A DNA stretch of 64,000 nt from Acidobacteriota bacterium (GTDB lineage Bacteria; Acidobacteriota; Vicinamibacteria; Vicinamibacterales; JAKQTR01). Below are positions 1 through 7,689 of this stretch, piece after piece (positions within the stretch are counted from its first letter, which is position 1; each line of letters begins with the position of its first letter). The stretch covers positions 93,993 through 157,992 of the forward strand of contig JAKQTR010000024.1 in the NCBI GenBank assembly GCA_029562975.1. The letters run 5' to 3'. A model generated the notes under the pieces. It saw only the letters and a program-made list of their open reading frames with translations. It made no database searches and was not told where the DNA came from. Position numbers and translations under genes: made by a program.

Positions 1-38
1 GCGCCGGCGGCGCGCGCACGCCGGCCGTCCGGACTTGA

Positions 39-44
39 TAGAAT
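39..44 (+). promoter_or_regulatory. Candidate -10 box upstream of galU
   Basis: TAGAAT lies about 50 nt before the chosen galU start at 94. An ATG at 43 sits inside this box, which argues against starting the protein there. No clear -35 is visible so close to the window edge. Confidence 0.4.
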
Positions 45-93
45 GCCCGGCGCGCCCGGATCCGAAGCGGGTCCCGCCGCGCCTGGCCTGATC

Positions 94-984
94 ATGGACA
101 TCGATATTGCCGTCGTTCCCGTCGCCGGCCTCGGCACGCGGCTGCTGCCCGCCACGAAGTCGCAGCCGAAGGAGATGCTGCCCGTCGGCCGCAAGCCGGT
201 CGTGCAGTACGTGGTCGAGGAGCTCGCCCGCGTCGGCGTGAAGCAGCTGCTCTTCGTCACCGGCCCGGGCAAGACCTCCATCGAGAACCACTTCGATCTG
301 AACCCCGAGCTCATCCAGACGCTGCGCGAGACCGGGAAGGAGGAGCTGCTGCAGGAGCTGGCATTCGAGCGCGCGGCCGTGCAGTTCTTCTACACCCGGC
401 AGCGCCAGCTGCTGGGCCTCGGCCACGCCGTGCTGTGCGCGAGGTCGTTCGTCGGCCGCCGGCCGTTCATCGTGGCGCTGGGCGACTCGATCATCGGGAT
501 GCACGCCGAGAGCGACGTGGTGCGGCGCATGGCGCGCTGCTTCCTCGAGCGCGACGCCCTGGCCGTGGTGGCCTTCGAGGAGGTGCCGCGCGACGAGGTC
601 GTCCACTACGGCATCGCCGCGCCGCGCTCCGCGGGCGACGTCTTCGAGATCGGCGATGTCGTCGAGAAGCCCGCGCGGGAGGAGGCCCCGAGCACACTCG
701 CCATCGCGGCGCGCTACGTGTTCTCACCCGAGATCTTCGACGCGCTCGAGCGGACGCCGCCGAGCAAGGGCGGCGAAATCCAGCTGACCGACGCGATCCG
801 CACCCTCATCCAGGAGGGCGGGCGCGCGTACGGCGTGCGGCTGAAGGCGGACGAGCCCCGCTACGACATCGGCAACATCGACGCTTACTTCCGGGCCTTC
901 GTGGAGTTCGCGCTCGCCGATTCGCGCCACGGCGCCGCGATCCGGCGCCACCTGGAGACGCTGCTCCATGTTCCTCACCCGTAA
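94..984 (+). CDS. galU: UTP--sugar-1-phosphate uridylyltransferase (GalU family)
   Basis: This is a 296-residue nucleotidyltransferase that joins UTP and a sugar 1-phosphate to give UDP-sugar and pyrophosphate in the cytoplasm. The N-terminal nucleotide-binding loop GLGTRLLPATKS (residues 12-23) and PKEMLPVG just after it are the GalU/RmlA signature; length is normal for GalU. GalU proteins usually read TKAIPKEMLP, here TKSQPKEMLP. The ATG at 94 is preferred to the one at 43, which adds 17 unconserved residues and overlaps the -10 box. The stop overlaps the next gene by 17 nt. Because that partner is a glucuronokinase homologue, the physiological substrate may be glucuronate-1-phosphate rather than, or as well as, glucose-1-phosphate; that part is inference. 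Confidence 0.85.
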   Translation: MDIDIAVVPVAGLGTRLLPATKSQPKEMLPVGRKPVVQYVVEELARVGVKQLLFVTGPGKTSIENHFDLNPELIQTLRETGKEELLQELAFERAAVQFFYTRQRQLLGLGHAVLCARSFVGRRPFIVALGDSIIGMHAESDVVRRMARCFLERDALAVVAFEEVPRDEVVHYGIAAPRSAGDVFEIGDVVEKPAREEAPSTLAIAARYVFSPEIFDALERTPPSKGGEIQLTDAIRTLIQEGGRAYGVRLKADEPRYDIGNIDAYFRAFVEFALADSRHGAAIRRHLETLLHVPHP

Positions 985-1978
985 GCGCGCCTACGCCCGC
1001 GCCGGCCTCGTCGGCAACCCCTCGGACGGGTACCACGGCAAGACGATCTCGGCGAGCGTCCGCAACTTCTGGGCCGAGGTCGTCCTCTACGAGTGGGACT
1101 CGGTGGACATCGTCCTGGCGGAGGGCGACCGCGCGCGCTTCGGCTCGGTGCAGGAGCTGGCGCGCGACGTGCGCCTGCACGGCTACTACGGCGGCATCCG
1201 CATCATCAAGGCCACCATCAAGCGCTTCGTCGAGCACTGCGCGGAGCAGGGGCTGGCGCTCCACGGCCGGAACTTCTCCATCCGCTACCACTCCACCATC
1301 CCGCGCCAGGTGGGCCTGGCCGGGTCGAGCGCCCTCGTCACCGCCACGCTGCGGTGCCTGATGGACTTCTACGGCGTCGAACTCCCGCTGGACGCGCAGC
1401 CGACCTTCACGCTGAAGGTCGAGCAGGAGGAGCTCGGGATCAACGCCGGCCTGCAGGATCGCGTGATCCAGGCGTACGAGGGGCTCGTGTACATGGATTT
1501 CGATCGGGCGCGCCGGCGGGTGGTCGGCGGCCTGCCCTGCTATCACTACGAGAGGCTCGACCCGGCGCTCCTGCCGCCCCTCTACGTCGCGTACCACGTC
1601 AGCCTCGGCGAGCCGACGGAGGTCTTCCACAACAACATCCGGGAGCGCTACAACCGCGGGGAGGCGCTGGTGGTCGACGCCCTGGCGCACGCCGCGGAGC
1701 TGGCGGCCGCCGCGCGCGTCGCCCTGCTCGATGGCGACGCGGAGCGGTTCTCGCGGCTGCTGGACGAGAACTTCGACACGCGGCGGCGGATCTACGCCCT
1801 GCCGCCCTGGCAGATCGCCCAGGTCGAGGCGGCGCGCGCCTGCGGGGCCAGCGCGCAGTTCGCCGGCTCCGGCGGCGCGATCGTCGGCGTCTACCGGGAC
1901 GCGGGCATGCTGGCGCGGGTGCGCGCGGCCCTCGAGGCCGTCGGCTCGCGCACGATCGTGCCCCAGATCGCCGCCTGA
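968..1978 (+). CDS. Glucuronokinase-like GHMP kinase
   Basis: 336-residue GHMP-superfamily sugar kinase. The ATP loop PRQVGLAGSSA is at about 112-122 and the C-terminal glycine motif AGSGGAIVG near 299-307. Several blocks match my recollection of plant glucuronokinase: GNPSDGYHGKTIS near the N-terminus, GYYGGIRI, LDFYGV/MDFYGV after the ATP loop, GLQDRVIQAYEGLVYMDF, LLPPLY and NFDTRRRIYA. That enzyme phosphorylates D-glucuronate at C1 to GlcA-1-P, which a uridylyltransferase turns into UDP-GlcA. The start overlaps galU by 17 nt with GGAG ahead of it, so the two are co-translated. It ends 6 bp from the convergent uxaC gene. Alternatives in the superfamily (mevalonate kinase, galactokinase, heptose kinase) fit these blocks less well. 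Confidence 0.8.
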   Translation: MFLTRKRAYARAGLVGNPSDGYHGKTISASVRNFWAEVVLYEWDSVDIVLAEGDRARFGSVQELARDVRLHGYYGGIRIIKATIKRFVEHCAEQGLALHGRNFSIRYHSTIPRQVGLAGSSALVTATLRCLMDFYGVELPLDAQPTFTLKVEQEELGINAGLQDRVIQAYEGLVYMDFDRARRRVVGGLPCYHYERLDPALLPPLYVAYHVSLGEPTEVFHNNIRERYNRGEALVVDALAHAAELAAAARVALLDGDAERFSRLLDENFDTRRRIYALPPWQIAQVEAARACGASAQFAGSGGAIVGVYRDAGMLARVRAALEAVGSRTIVPQIAA

Positions 1979-1984
1979 GCCCGC

Positions 1985-3421
1985 CTACGACGCTCCCTCC
2001 GCGGCCCGGCCGAGCGCGAACCCGAAGTAGTCCCGCGCGTTGAAGAAGCAGACGTTGCTCACCAGCCGCCCGAGCAGATCGCGATCGTCCGGCAGACGGC
2101 CTCGCCGCACGTCCTCCCCGAGCAGGTTGCAGAGCAGCCGCCTGAAGTAGTCGTGGCGCGAGTACGAGAGGAAGCTTCGCGAGTCGGTCACCATCCCGAC
2201 GAACCGCGAGAGCAGGCCCATGTTCGACAGGGCGTCCATCTGCGCCGTCATGCCGTCGAGCTGGTCGAGGAACCACCAGCCGGAGCCGTACTGCAGCTTG
2301 CCCGGCACCGTTCCGTCCTGGAAGTTCCCGATCATCGTGGCCATCAGCGCGTTGTCGCGCGGGTTCAGGTTGTACAGGATCGTCCTGGCCAGGCGATCCG
2401 CCTCGTCGAGGCGGTCCAGGAAGCGCGAGAGCGGCCGCGCGATCTCGAAGTCCCCGATTGAGTCGAAGCCCGTGTCCGGCCCCAGCGCGCGCCGCAGCCG
2501 GGTGTTGTTGTTGCGCAGCGCGCCGAGGTGGTACTGCTGCACCCAGCCGCGGGCGTGGTCCAGGACGGCCAGAGCGTGGAGCAGCGCGGACTTCAGCTTC
2601 AGCGCCGGGCCGGGCTCGAGCGCGCGCCCGCCCCTCAGCCGCCCGAGCGCCTCGTCGGCCTCGCCGTCGGTCCACCTCTCGGCATACATCGTCTCCAGGC
2701 CGTGATCCGAGGCGCGGCAGCCCATCTCGTGGAAGACGTCGTGGCGGGCCTCGAGCGCGTCCAGCAGCGACCGCAGCCGCCCCCCGACCGGCAGGCCCGA
2801 CGCCTGCTCGAGCCGGCCCACATACGCGTTGAACGCCTGCGGGTCCTCGACGGCCAGCAGCTGGTCGGGGCGCCAGGTCGGATACACGCGCGTGTCGGGA
2901 TCGGGCCTCGCCTGGAGCGTCCGGTGGTGCTCCAGCGAATCGACCGGATCGTCGGTCGTGCAGACCGCCGCGACGCGGAACTGCCGCAGCAGGCCGAGCG
3001 CCGTGAAGCCGTCCTCCTGCAGGCGCTCGTTGCAGCGATCGAACACGCGGCGGGCCGTCGCCGGCGACAGCAGGTCGGTCACCCCGAACGGGCGCCTCAG
3101 CTCCATGTGCGTCCAGTGGTAGAGCGGATTGCGCAGCGTGTCCGGCACCGTGCGCGCCCACGCCTCGAACTTCTCCCACGGCCCGGCGTCGCCCGTGCAG
3201 AACCGCTCCGGCACGCCGTTCGACCGCATGGCCCGCCACTTGTAGTGGTCGCCGTCGAGCCAGAGCTCGGTGATGGTCGCGAAGCGGTGGTCCGCCGCCA
3301 TCAGCGCCGGCGACAGGTGGCAGTGGTAGTCGATGATCGGCATGCCGGCGGCGAACCGGCGGTAGAGGTCCGACGCGACGTCGCTCTCGAGCAGGAAGTC
3401 CTCGCCGAGGAAGGGTTTCAT
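1985..3421 (-). CDS. uxaC: Uronate (glucuronate) isomerase
   Basis: 478-residue amidohydrolase-superfamily enzyme that isomerises D-glucuronate to D-fructuronate and D-galacturonate to tagaturonate, the first intracellular step of hexuronate breakdown. The metal-binding HxH is visible in DYHCHLSP (His33 and His35), followed by a WLDGDHYKWRAMR block typical of UxaC. Length is as expected. The start at 3421 is one base after the exuT stop, so translation is coupled to the transporter; an in-frame start further upstream would lie inside exuT. The later pathway genes (uxaB, uxuA, kdgK) are not in the window. Confidence 0.93.
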   Translation of the reverse strand: MKPFLGEDFLLESDVASDLYRRFAAGMPIIDYHCHLSPALMAADHRFATITELWLDGDHYKWRAMRSNGVPERFCTGDAGPWEKFEAWARTVPDTLRNPLYHWTHMELRRPFGVTDLLSPATARRVFDRCNERLQEDGFTALGLLRQFRVAAVCTTDDPVDSLEHHRTLQARPDPDTRVYPTWRPDQLLAVEDPQAFNAYVGRLEQASGLPVGGRLRSLLDALEARHDVFHEMGCRASDHGLETMYAERWTDGEADEALGRLRGGRALEPGPALKLKSALLHALAVLDHARGWVQQYHLGALRNNNTRLRRALGPDTGFDSIGDFEIARPLSRFLDRLDEADRLARTILYNLNPRDNALMATMIGNFQDGTVPGKLQYGSGWWFLDQLDGMTAQMDALSNMGLLSRFVGMVTDSRSFLSYSRHDYFRRLLCNLLGEDVRRGRLPDDRDLLGRLVSNVCFFNARDYFGFALGRAAEGAS

Positions 3422-3422
3422 G

Positions 3423-4709
3423 TCATCGCTCCAGCGGCTCGAGCCTCGGGACGAGCAGGTGATGGATGGCAAAGGCGACGAGATAGAGCGACGCGCAGAT
3501 GCCGAAGAGGATGGCGTAGCCGCCGGTCACGTTGCCCGCGGCGGTGAAGCTGTCGAGCATCGCGCCGGTCACCCAGGGGAACAGGATGCCGCCGATTGAC
3601 CCCGCCATCCCGCCCAGGCCGGTGATCGTCCCCACGTCCTTCTTCTGGAAGACGTCGGAGGTCGTCGTGAAGAGGTTGGCGGACCAGGCCTGGTGCGCGG
3701 CCCCCGCCAGGCCGATGAGCAGCACGGCGGACCAGGGGCCGACCTTCGTCACCACCGCGATCGGGACGACGCACAGCGCGAACAGGAACATGCCGGTCTT
3801 GCGCGCCCGCGTCACGCTCCAGCCCTGCTGCTGGAAATGCCCGGTGAGCCACCCGCCCAGGATGCTCAGCACCGTGATGATCGCGTAGATCGTCACAAGG
3901 TGGATCCAGCTGTGCTTGATGTCGAGGCCGCGGGTCTTCTTGAAGTAGTCGGGCAGCCAGATCAGGAAGAACCACCAGACCGGATCGGTCATGAACTTCG
4001 CGACGATGAAGCCCCAGGTCTGGCGGATGCGGAGGGCGCGCCCCCAGCCGAGGGGCGTGGCGCCGTCGCCGGCCTCGTCCCTGTCGCTGGTGATGTGGGC
4101 CAGCTCCGGCGACGAGGCCTTCAGCTTCTTCGCCGGCACGTCGTAGAACGGGAGCCACAGGAGCAGCCACAGGAACCCCAGGAGGCCCGCCACGATGAAG
4201 GCCGCGCGCCAGCCGAGCGTCAGCGCGATCGCCGGCACCATCGCCGGGGCGATGATCGCCCCGACGTTCGTGCCCGAGTTGAAGATGGCCGTCGCGAAGG
4301 CGCGCTCGCGCCTCGGGAACCACAGCGCGATGCCCTTGATGGCCGCCGGGAAGTTGCCGCCCTCGCTCACCCCCAGGAAGACCCGCGCGGCGAAGAACCC
4401 TCCGACCGAGGCAACCGCCGCGTGCGCCAGGGCGGCGACGCTCCAGAAGGTGATCGACACCGCGTAGCCGATCTTCGTGCCGTACTTGTCGACGAACCAC
4501 CCGAACAGGAAGAGGCCGGCGGCGTAGGCGCCCTGGAAGGCGGAGTTCACCAGGCCGAACTGCTCGTTGGTCCACCCGAGCTCGGCATCCAGGAACTCCT
4601 TGATGAGCGCGAGGATCTGCCGGTCGATGTAATTGACGGTGGTCGCCAGGAAGATCAGGCCGCAAACGACCCACCGGTATCTGCCGACGACGCTGTCGGT
4701 GCCCGCCAT
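3423..4709 (-). CDS. exuT: MFS hexuronate transporter (anion:cation symporter type)
   Basis: 428-residue major facilitator protein with about twelve hydrophobic segments. Helix 1 ends in ATTVNYIDRQILALI, and the family loop FLFGWFVDKYGTKIG lies between helices 2 and 3; ARVFLGVSEGGNFPAA is characteristic of the ACS family that includes ExuT and the glucarate and tartrate transporters. The adjoining uxaC makes glucuronate/galacturonate the likely substrate. A GGAAGGGG ribosome site precedes the ATG. It is first in a two-gene unit with uxaC. A candidate promoter lies 160-190 bp upstream. No adjacent regulator of the UxuR/ExuR or KdgR type is seen. Confidence 0.88.
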   Translation of the reverse strand: MAGTDSVVGRYRWVVCGLIFLATTVNYIDRQILALIKEFLDAELGWTNEQFGLVNSAFQGAYAAGLFLFGWFVDKYGTKIGYAVSITFWSVAALAHAAVASVGGFFAARVFLGVSEGGNFPAAIKGIALWFPRRERAFATAIFNSGTNVGAIIAPAMVPAIALTLGWRAAFIVAGLLGFLWLLLWLPFYDVPAKKLKASSPELAHITSDRDEAGDGATPLGWGRALRIRQTWGFIVAKFMTDPVWWFFLIWLPDYFKKTRGLDIKHSWIHLVTIYAIITVLSILGGWLTGHFQQQGWSVTRARKTGMFLFALCVVPIAVVTKVGPWSAVLLIGLAGAAHQAWSANLFTTTSDVFQKKDVGTITGLGGMAGSIGGILFPWVTGAMLDSFTAAGNVTGGYAILFGICASLYLVAFAIHHLLVPRLEPLER

Positions 4710-4869
4710 GGAACGCCCCTTCCGTGGTGCCTGTGTGGCTGCCCTCGCCCGGGCCAGGGCGCGGGCCGCTGCGGCGGCGCCCCGGGCTCGGCGGCGATGG
4801 ATCCGTGAGCGTCAGGCATGCGGCTCGGGGACGGCCAGGTCAGACCGACGAGGGCAACGCGCGGGTTCA

Positions 4870-4898
4870 CAAGTAGCACCCGGGGCAGCCCCTGTCAA
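4870..4898 (-). promoter_or_regulatory. Candidate exuT-uxaC promoter
   Basis: On the - strand a perfect TTGACA (4898-4893) is followed after 17 nt by TACTTG (4875-4870), a weak -10. This would give a leader of about 155 nt before exuT. No obvious operator palindrome overlaps it. Confidence 0.4.
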
Positions 4899-5084
4899 GC
4901 GCGGGCGCCGGCCGGATCGTCGCGCCCGCCGCGGGTCCGGACCGCGCCGGCAACGCGGGGACCGCCCGCGCCGCAACCTCGCGCAGCGGATCGCGCCGCA
5001 CGGCAGCCGCCGGCGGACGGACAGGCGCGCGGGCCTCCCCCGCCGGGCCGGCCTTTCGGCTTCGGCTCTCCGCGCGGCCTCAGG

Positions 5085-5090
5085 TACAAT
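5085..5090 (+). promoter_or_regulatory. -10 box 8 nt before the hemerythrin start
   Basis: TACAAT preceded by GG lies so close to the ATG at 5099 that transcription would begin at or next to the start codon. This suggests a leaderless mRNA; no ribosome binding site is present upstream of the ATG. Confidence 0.5.
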
Positions 5091-5098
5091 GGCGCCCG

Positions 5099-5761
5099 AT
5101 GCTGCTCATCGACGAGCTTCTGGCCGAGCACCGCCTCATCGAACGCGTCTCGGAAGCGTTCCTCGCGTATGCCGCCGGCCCGGCGGGCGACGCCCGGGCG
5201 GGCGACACGGCGGCGTTCCTGCGCTTCTTCCGCGGCTATGCGAACCGCTTCCATCACGCGCGCGAGGAGGACACCCTCTTTGCGGCGCTCCGCGAGCGGG
5301 GCGGGCTCCCCGCCGATCGGGGCCCCCTGGCGGTCCTGGTCGCGGATCACCGGCGCATGGAGGCGCTGCTCGGCGAGATCGAGGCGCTGCCCGCCGGCGC
5401 GGCCGGAGCGCCGCATCCTGCCGGGTTCCGCACGCTCGCCGCATCCTACGTCCACGCGCTGTGGCACCACATCGACGCCGAGGACTCCGTCCTCTTCCCC
5501 GAGTGCGAGCCGAGGCTCCGCCGCAACGGGGTCGCCGAACTCCCCTCCCGCTCCATGGACGCGGACGAGCGCGCGGCGAAGGCCGAGGGCGAGTCTCTCG
5601 TGCTGAAGTACCCGCCGGCCGGGCCCCGTGACGGAGACCCCATGCGCGGCGACGGCTGCATCATGTGCCCCGCTTACGGCGTCACCTGCCGCGGGCTCGA
5701 GCTCGAATGGTGGAACGAATGGGAATGGGACGAATTCGAGGACCGGATGGGCGGCGACTAG
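5099..5761 (+). CDS. Hemerythrin HHE-domain protein with Cys-rich acidic tail
   Basis: 220-residue protein. Residues 1-150 are a hemerythrin-like four-helix bundle: HRLIERV near residue 11, FHHAREEDTLF near 51, DHRRMEALL, and YVHALWHHIDAEDSVLFPE near 120-140 supply the His and Glu residues that bind a di-iron site. Such proteins bind O2 or sense oxygen or iron. The last 40 residues are unusual: GCIMCPAYGVTC gives three cysteines, followed by a tail dense in Trp, Glu and Asp. The cysteines could bind a metal or respond to redox state, which is speculative. The gene probably has a leaderless transcript and stands 55 bp upstream of the aspartase fusion. Confidence 0.8.
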   Translation: MLLIDELLAEHRLIERVSEAFLAYAAGPAGDARAGDTAAFLRFFRGYANRFHHAREEDTLFAALRERGGLPADRGPLAVLVADHRRMEALLGEIEALPAGAAGAPHPAGFRTLAASYVHALWHHIDAEDSVLFPECEPRLRRNGVAELPSRSMDADERAAKAEGESLVLKYPPAGPRDGDPMRGDGCIMCPAYGVTCRGLELEWWNEWEWDEFEDRMGGD

Positions 5762-5816
5762 GCCGCCGCCCGCGCGCCGATCGCGGAGTGCGTTCCCCGC
5801 TGGAGCACGGCTTGCC

Positions 5817-7676
5817 ATGAAAGACCTCATCGATCAGCTGCGCGCGTCGGACCTGTTCGCCGGCCTGCCCGAAGCCGCGCTTGCCTCCATCGCCGGGGTG
5901 GGCGTCAGCCGCGCCGTGCCCGCGGGCGGGGTGCTCTTCAGGCAGGGCGACCCGCGGGTAACGTGCTACCTGCTGACGTCGGGCCGCGTCGAGGCCATCC
6001 AGGACACTGGCGACGGCCCCGAGCGCGTCATCGTCCTCGGCCCGGGCGACACGCTCGGCGAAGGCGCGCTGCTCCACGCCGCGCGCCACAGCGTCACGGC
6101 CCGCGCGCTGACGGACGTCGAGGCCGCCGCCTTCGAGCGCGACGCCGTCCGGGCGCTGATGGAGCGCGACGGCAGCCTCGCCATCGAGCTGCTCGGCCGC
6201 GTCTCGCTGCTGCAGCACCGGCGGGCCCTCTACTCGCCCATCGCGCGCCGGAACCGCGAGCAGGCCTACGGCAGCACCCGCAGCCGGACGGAGACCGACC
6301 TGCTGGGCACCCGGCAGGTGCCCGCCGACGCCCTGTTCGGCATCCAGAGCCTGCGCGCCCTCGAGAACTTCCCCATCACCGGCATCGAAGTCGGCCACTT
6401 CCCGGCCTTCGTGAGAAGCCTGGCGATGGTGAAGCAGGCGGCGGCCCGGGCCAACGCGCGCCTGGGCCTGCTCGACCCGGGCGTCGCGGCGGCCATCGAC
6501 CGGGCCAGCCAGGAGATCATCGACGGCCGGTGGCACGGGCACTTCCTGGTGGACATGGTGCAGGGCGGCGCAGGCACGTCCACGAACATGAACGCCAACG
6601 AGGTCATCGCCAACCGGGCCCTCGAGATCCTCGGGCGCCGGCGCGGCGAGTACGCGGCGTGCCACCCGAACGATCACGTGAACATGAGCCAGAGCACCAA
6701 CGACGTCTACCCGACGGCGGTTCGCCTCGCCACCGTCTTCATGCTCGCGTCGCTGCTGCAGGCCCTGGCGCGCCTGCGCGACGCGCTGCGCGCGAAGGGA
6801 GCCGAGTTCAAGGACGTCATCAAGATGGGCCGCACGCAGCTCCAGGACGCCGTGCCCATGACGCTCGGGCAGGAGTTCGAGGCGTTTGCGGTCACCACGG
6901 GCGAGGACATCGAGCGGCTCGAGGAAACCGCGCGGCTGCTGCACGAGGTGAATCTGGGCGGCACCGCCATCGGCACGGGCATCTGCGCCGATCCGCGCTA
7001 CGCCGGGGCGGCCGTCGAGGAGCTCGCCGCGATCGCCGGGCTGCCGCTGGTGCTGGCGACCAATCTCGTCGAGGCGACGCCTGACACGGGGGCCTTCGTC
7101 ATGTTCTCCGGCACGCTCAAGCGGGCCGCCGTCAAGCTCAGCAAGCTCTGCAACGACCTGCGCCTGCTCTCGAGCGGGCCGCGGTGCGGCCTGGCCGAGA
7201 TCAACCTGCCGCCGCGCCAGCCGGGGAGCAGCATCATGCCCGGGAAGGTGAACCCGGTGATCCCCGAAGTCGTGAACCAGGTGGCGTTCCACGTGATCGG
7301 CAACGATCTCACCATCACGCTGGCGGCCGAGGCGGGACAGCTCCAGCTCAACGTCATGGAGCCGGTGCTCGCGTTCAACCTGTTCCAGAGCCTGCAGATG
7401 CTGACGTCCGCGGTGAACACCCTGACGGCCCACTGCATCACCGGCATCACGGCCAACGCGGAGCACTGCCGCGCGCTCGTCGCGGGGAGCATCGGCATCG
7501 TCACCGCGACGCTGCCGGCCCTCGGCTACAAGCGCGCGACCGAGGTGGCGCGCGAGGCCATCACGACCGGCGTGCCGGTCCGGGAGATCATCCGCGCGAA
7601 GGGCTGGCTCACGGACGCCGAGCTGGACGAGATCCTCAGCCCCGAGGCCATGACCCGGCCCCGCCCGTTGTCGTAG
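5817..7676 (+). CDS. aspA: Cyclic-nucleotide-binding domain fused to aspartate ammonia-lyase
   Basis: 619 residues. Positions 1 to about 135 are a cNMP-binding domain: DLFAGLPEAALASIA, then GGVLFRQGDPRVTCYLLTSG, and the phosphate-binding cassette LGEGALLHAARHSVTA, which keeps the Glu and the Arg. A linker of about 25 residues leads to a full-length aspartase (about 160-619) with NMSQSTNDVYPTA and the fumarase-superfamily signature GSSIMPGKVNP near 470, followed by NQVAFHVIGND as in AspA rather than FumC. The enzyme deaminates L-aspartate to fumarate and ammonia. The fused domain suggests allosteric control by a small ligand. An upstream in-frame extension to 5628 overlaps the hemerythrin gene and is rejected; the ATG at 5817 begins a typical cNMP-domain helix. 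Confidence 0.88.
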   Translation: MKDLIDQLRASDLFAGLPEAALASIAGVGVSRAVPAGGVLFRQGDPRVTCYLLTSGRVEAIQDTGDGPERVIVLGPGDTLGEGALLHAARHSVTARALTDVEAAAFERDAVRALMERDGSLAIELLGRVSLLQHRRALYSPIARRNREQAYGSTRSRTETDLLGTRQVPADALFGIQSLRALENFPITGIEVGHFPAFVRSLAMVKQAAARANARLGLLDPGVAAAIDRASQEIIDGRWHGHFLVDMVQGGAGTSTNMNANEVIANRALEILGRRRGEYAACHPNDHVNMSQSTNDVYPTAVRLATVFMLASLLQALARLRDALRAKGAEFKDVIKMGRTQLQDAVPMTLGQEFEAFAVTTGEDIERLEETARLLHEVNLGGTAIGTGICADPRYAGAAVEELAAIAGLPLVLATNLVEATPDTGAFVMFSGTLKRAAVKLSKLCNDLRLLSSGPRCGLAEINLPPRQPGSSIMPGKVNPVIPEVVNQVAFHVIGNDLTITLAAEAGQLQLNVMEPVLAFNLFQSLQMLTSAVNTLTAHCITGITANAEHCRALVAGSIGIVTATLPALGYKRATEVAREAITTGVPVREIIRAKGWLTDAELDEILSPEAMTRPRPLS

Positions 7677-7689
7677 GCGGCGGCCGGCG

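Larger units (their letters stand above)
4710..5098. other. 389-bp intergenic region between divergent exuT and the hemerythrin gene
   Basis: It holds the candidate promoters for both flanking genes, one on each strand. I see no convincing coding sequence, tRNA or long hairpin. The frames that stay open here have compositions typical of GC-rich non-coding DNA. Confidence 0.6.

Noticed and set aside
4710..5098. Possible small RNA or extra gene in the exuT/hemerythrin spacer
   Set aside because: No T-tract terminator, tRNA-like cloverleaf or plausible ribosome site was found.
5628..5816. N-terminal extension of the aspartase fusion
   Set aside because: Overlaps the hemerythrin gene and reads as Ser/Gly/Arg low complexity; the ATG at 5817 opens the domain.
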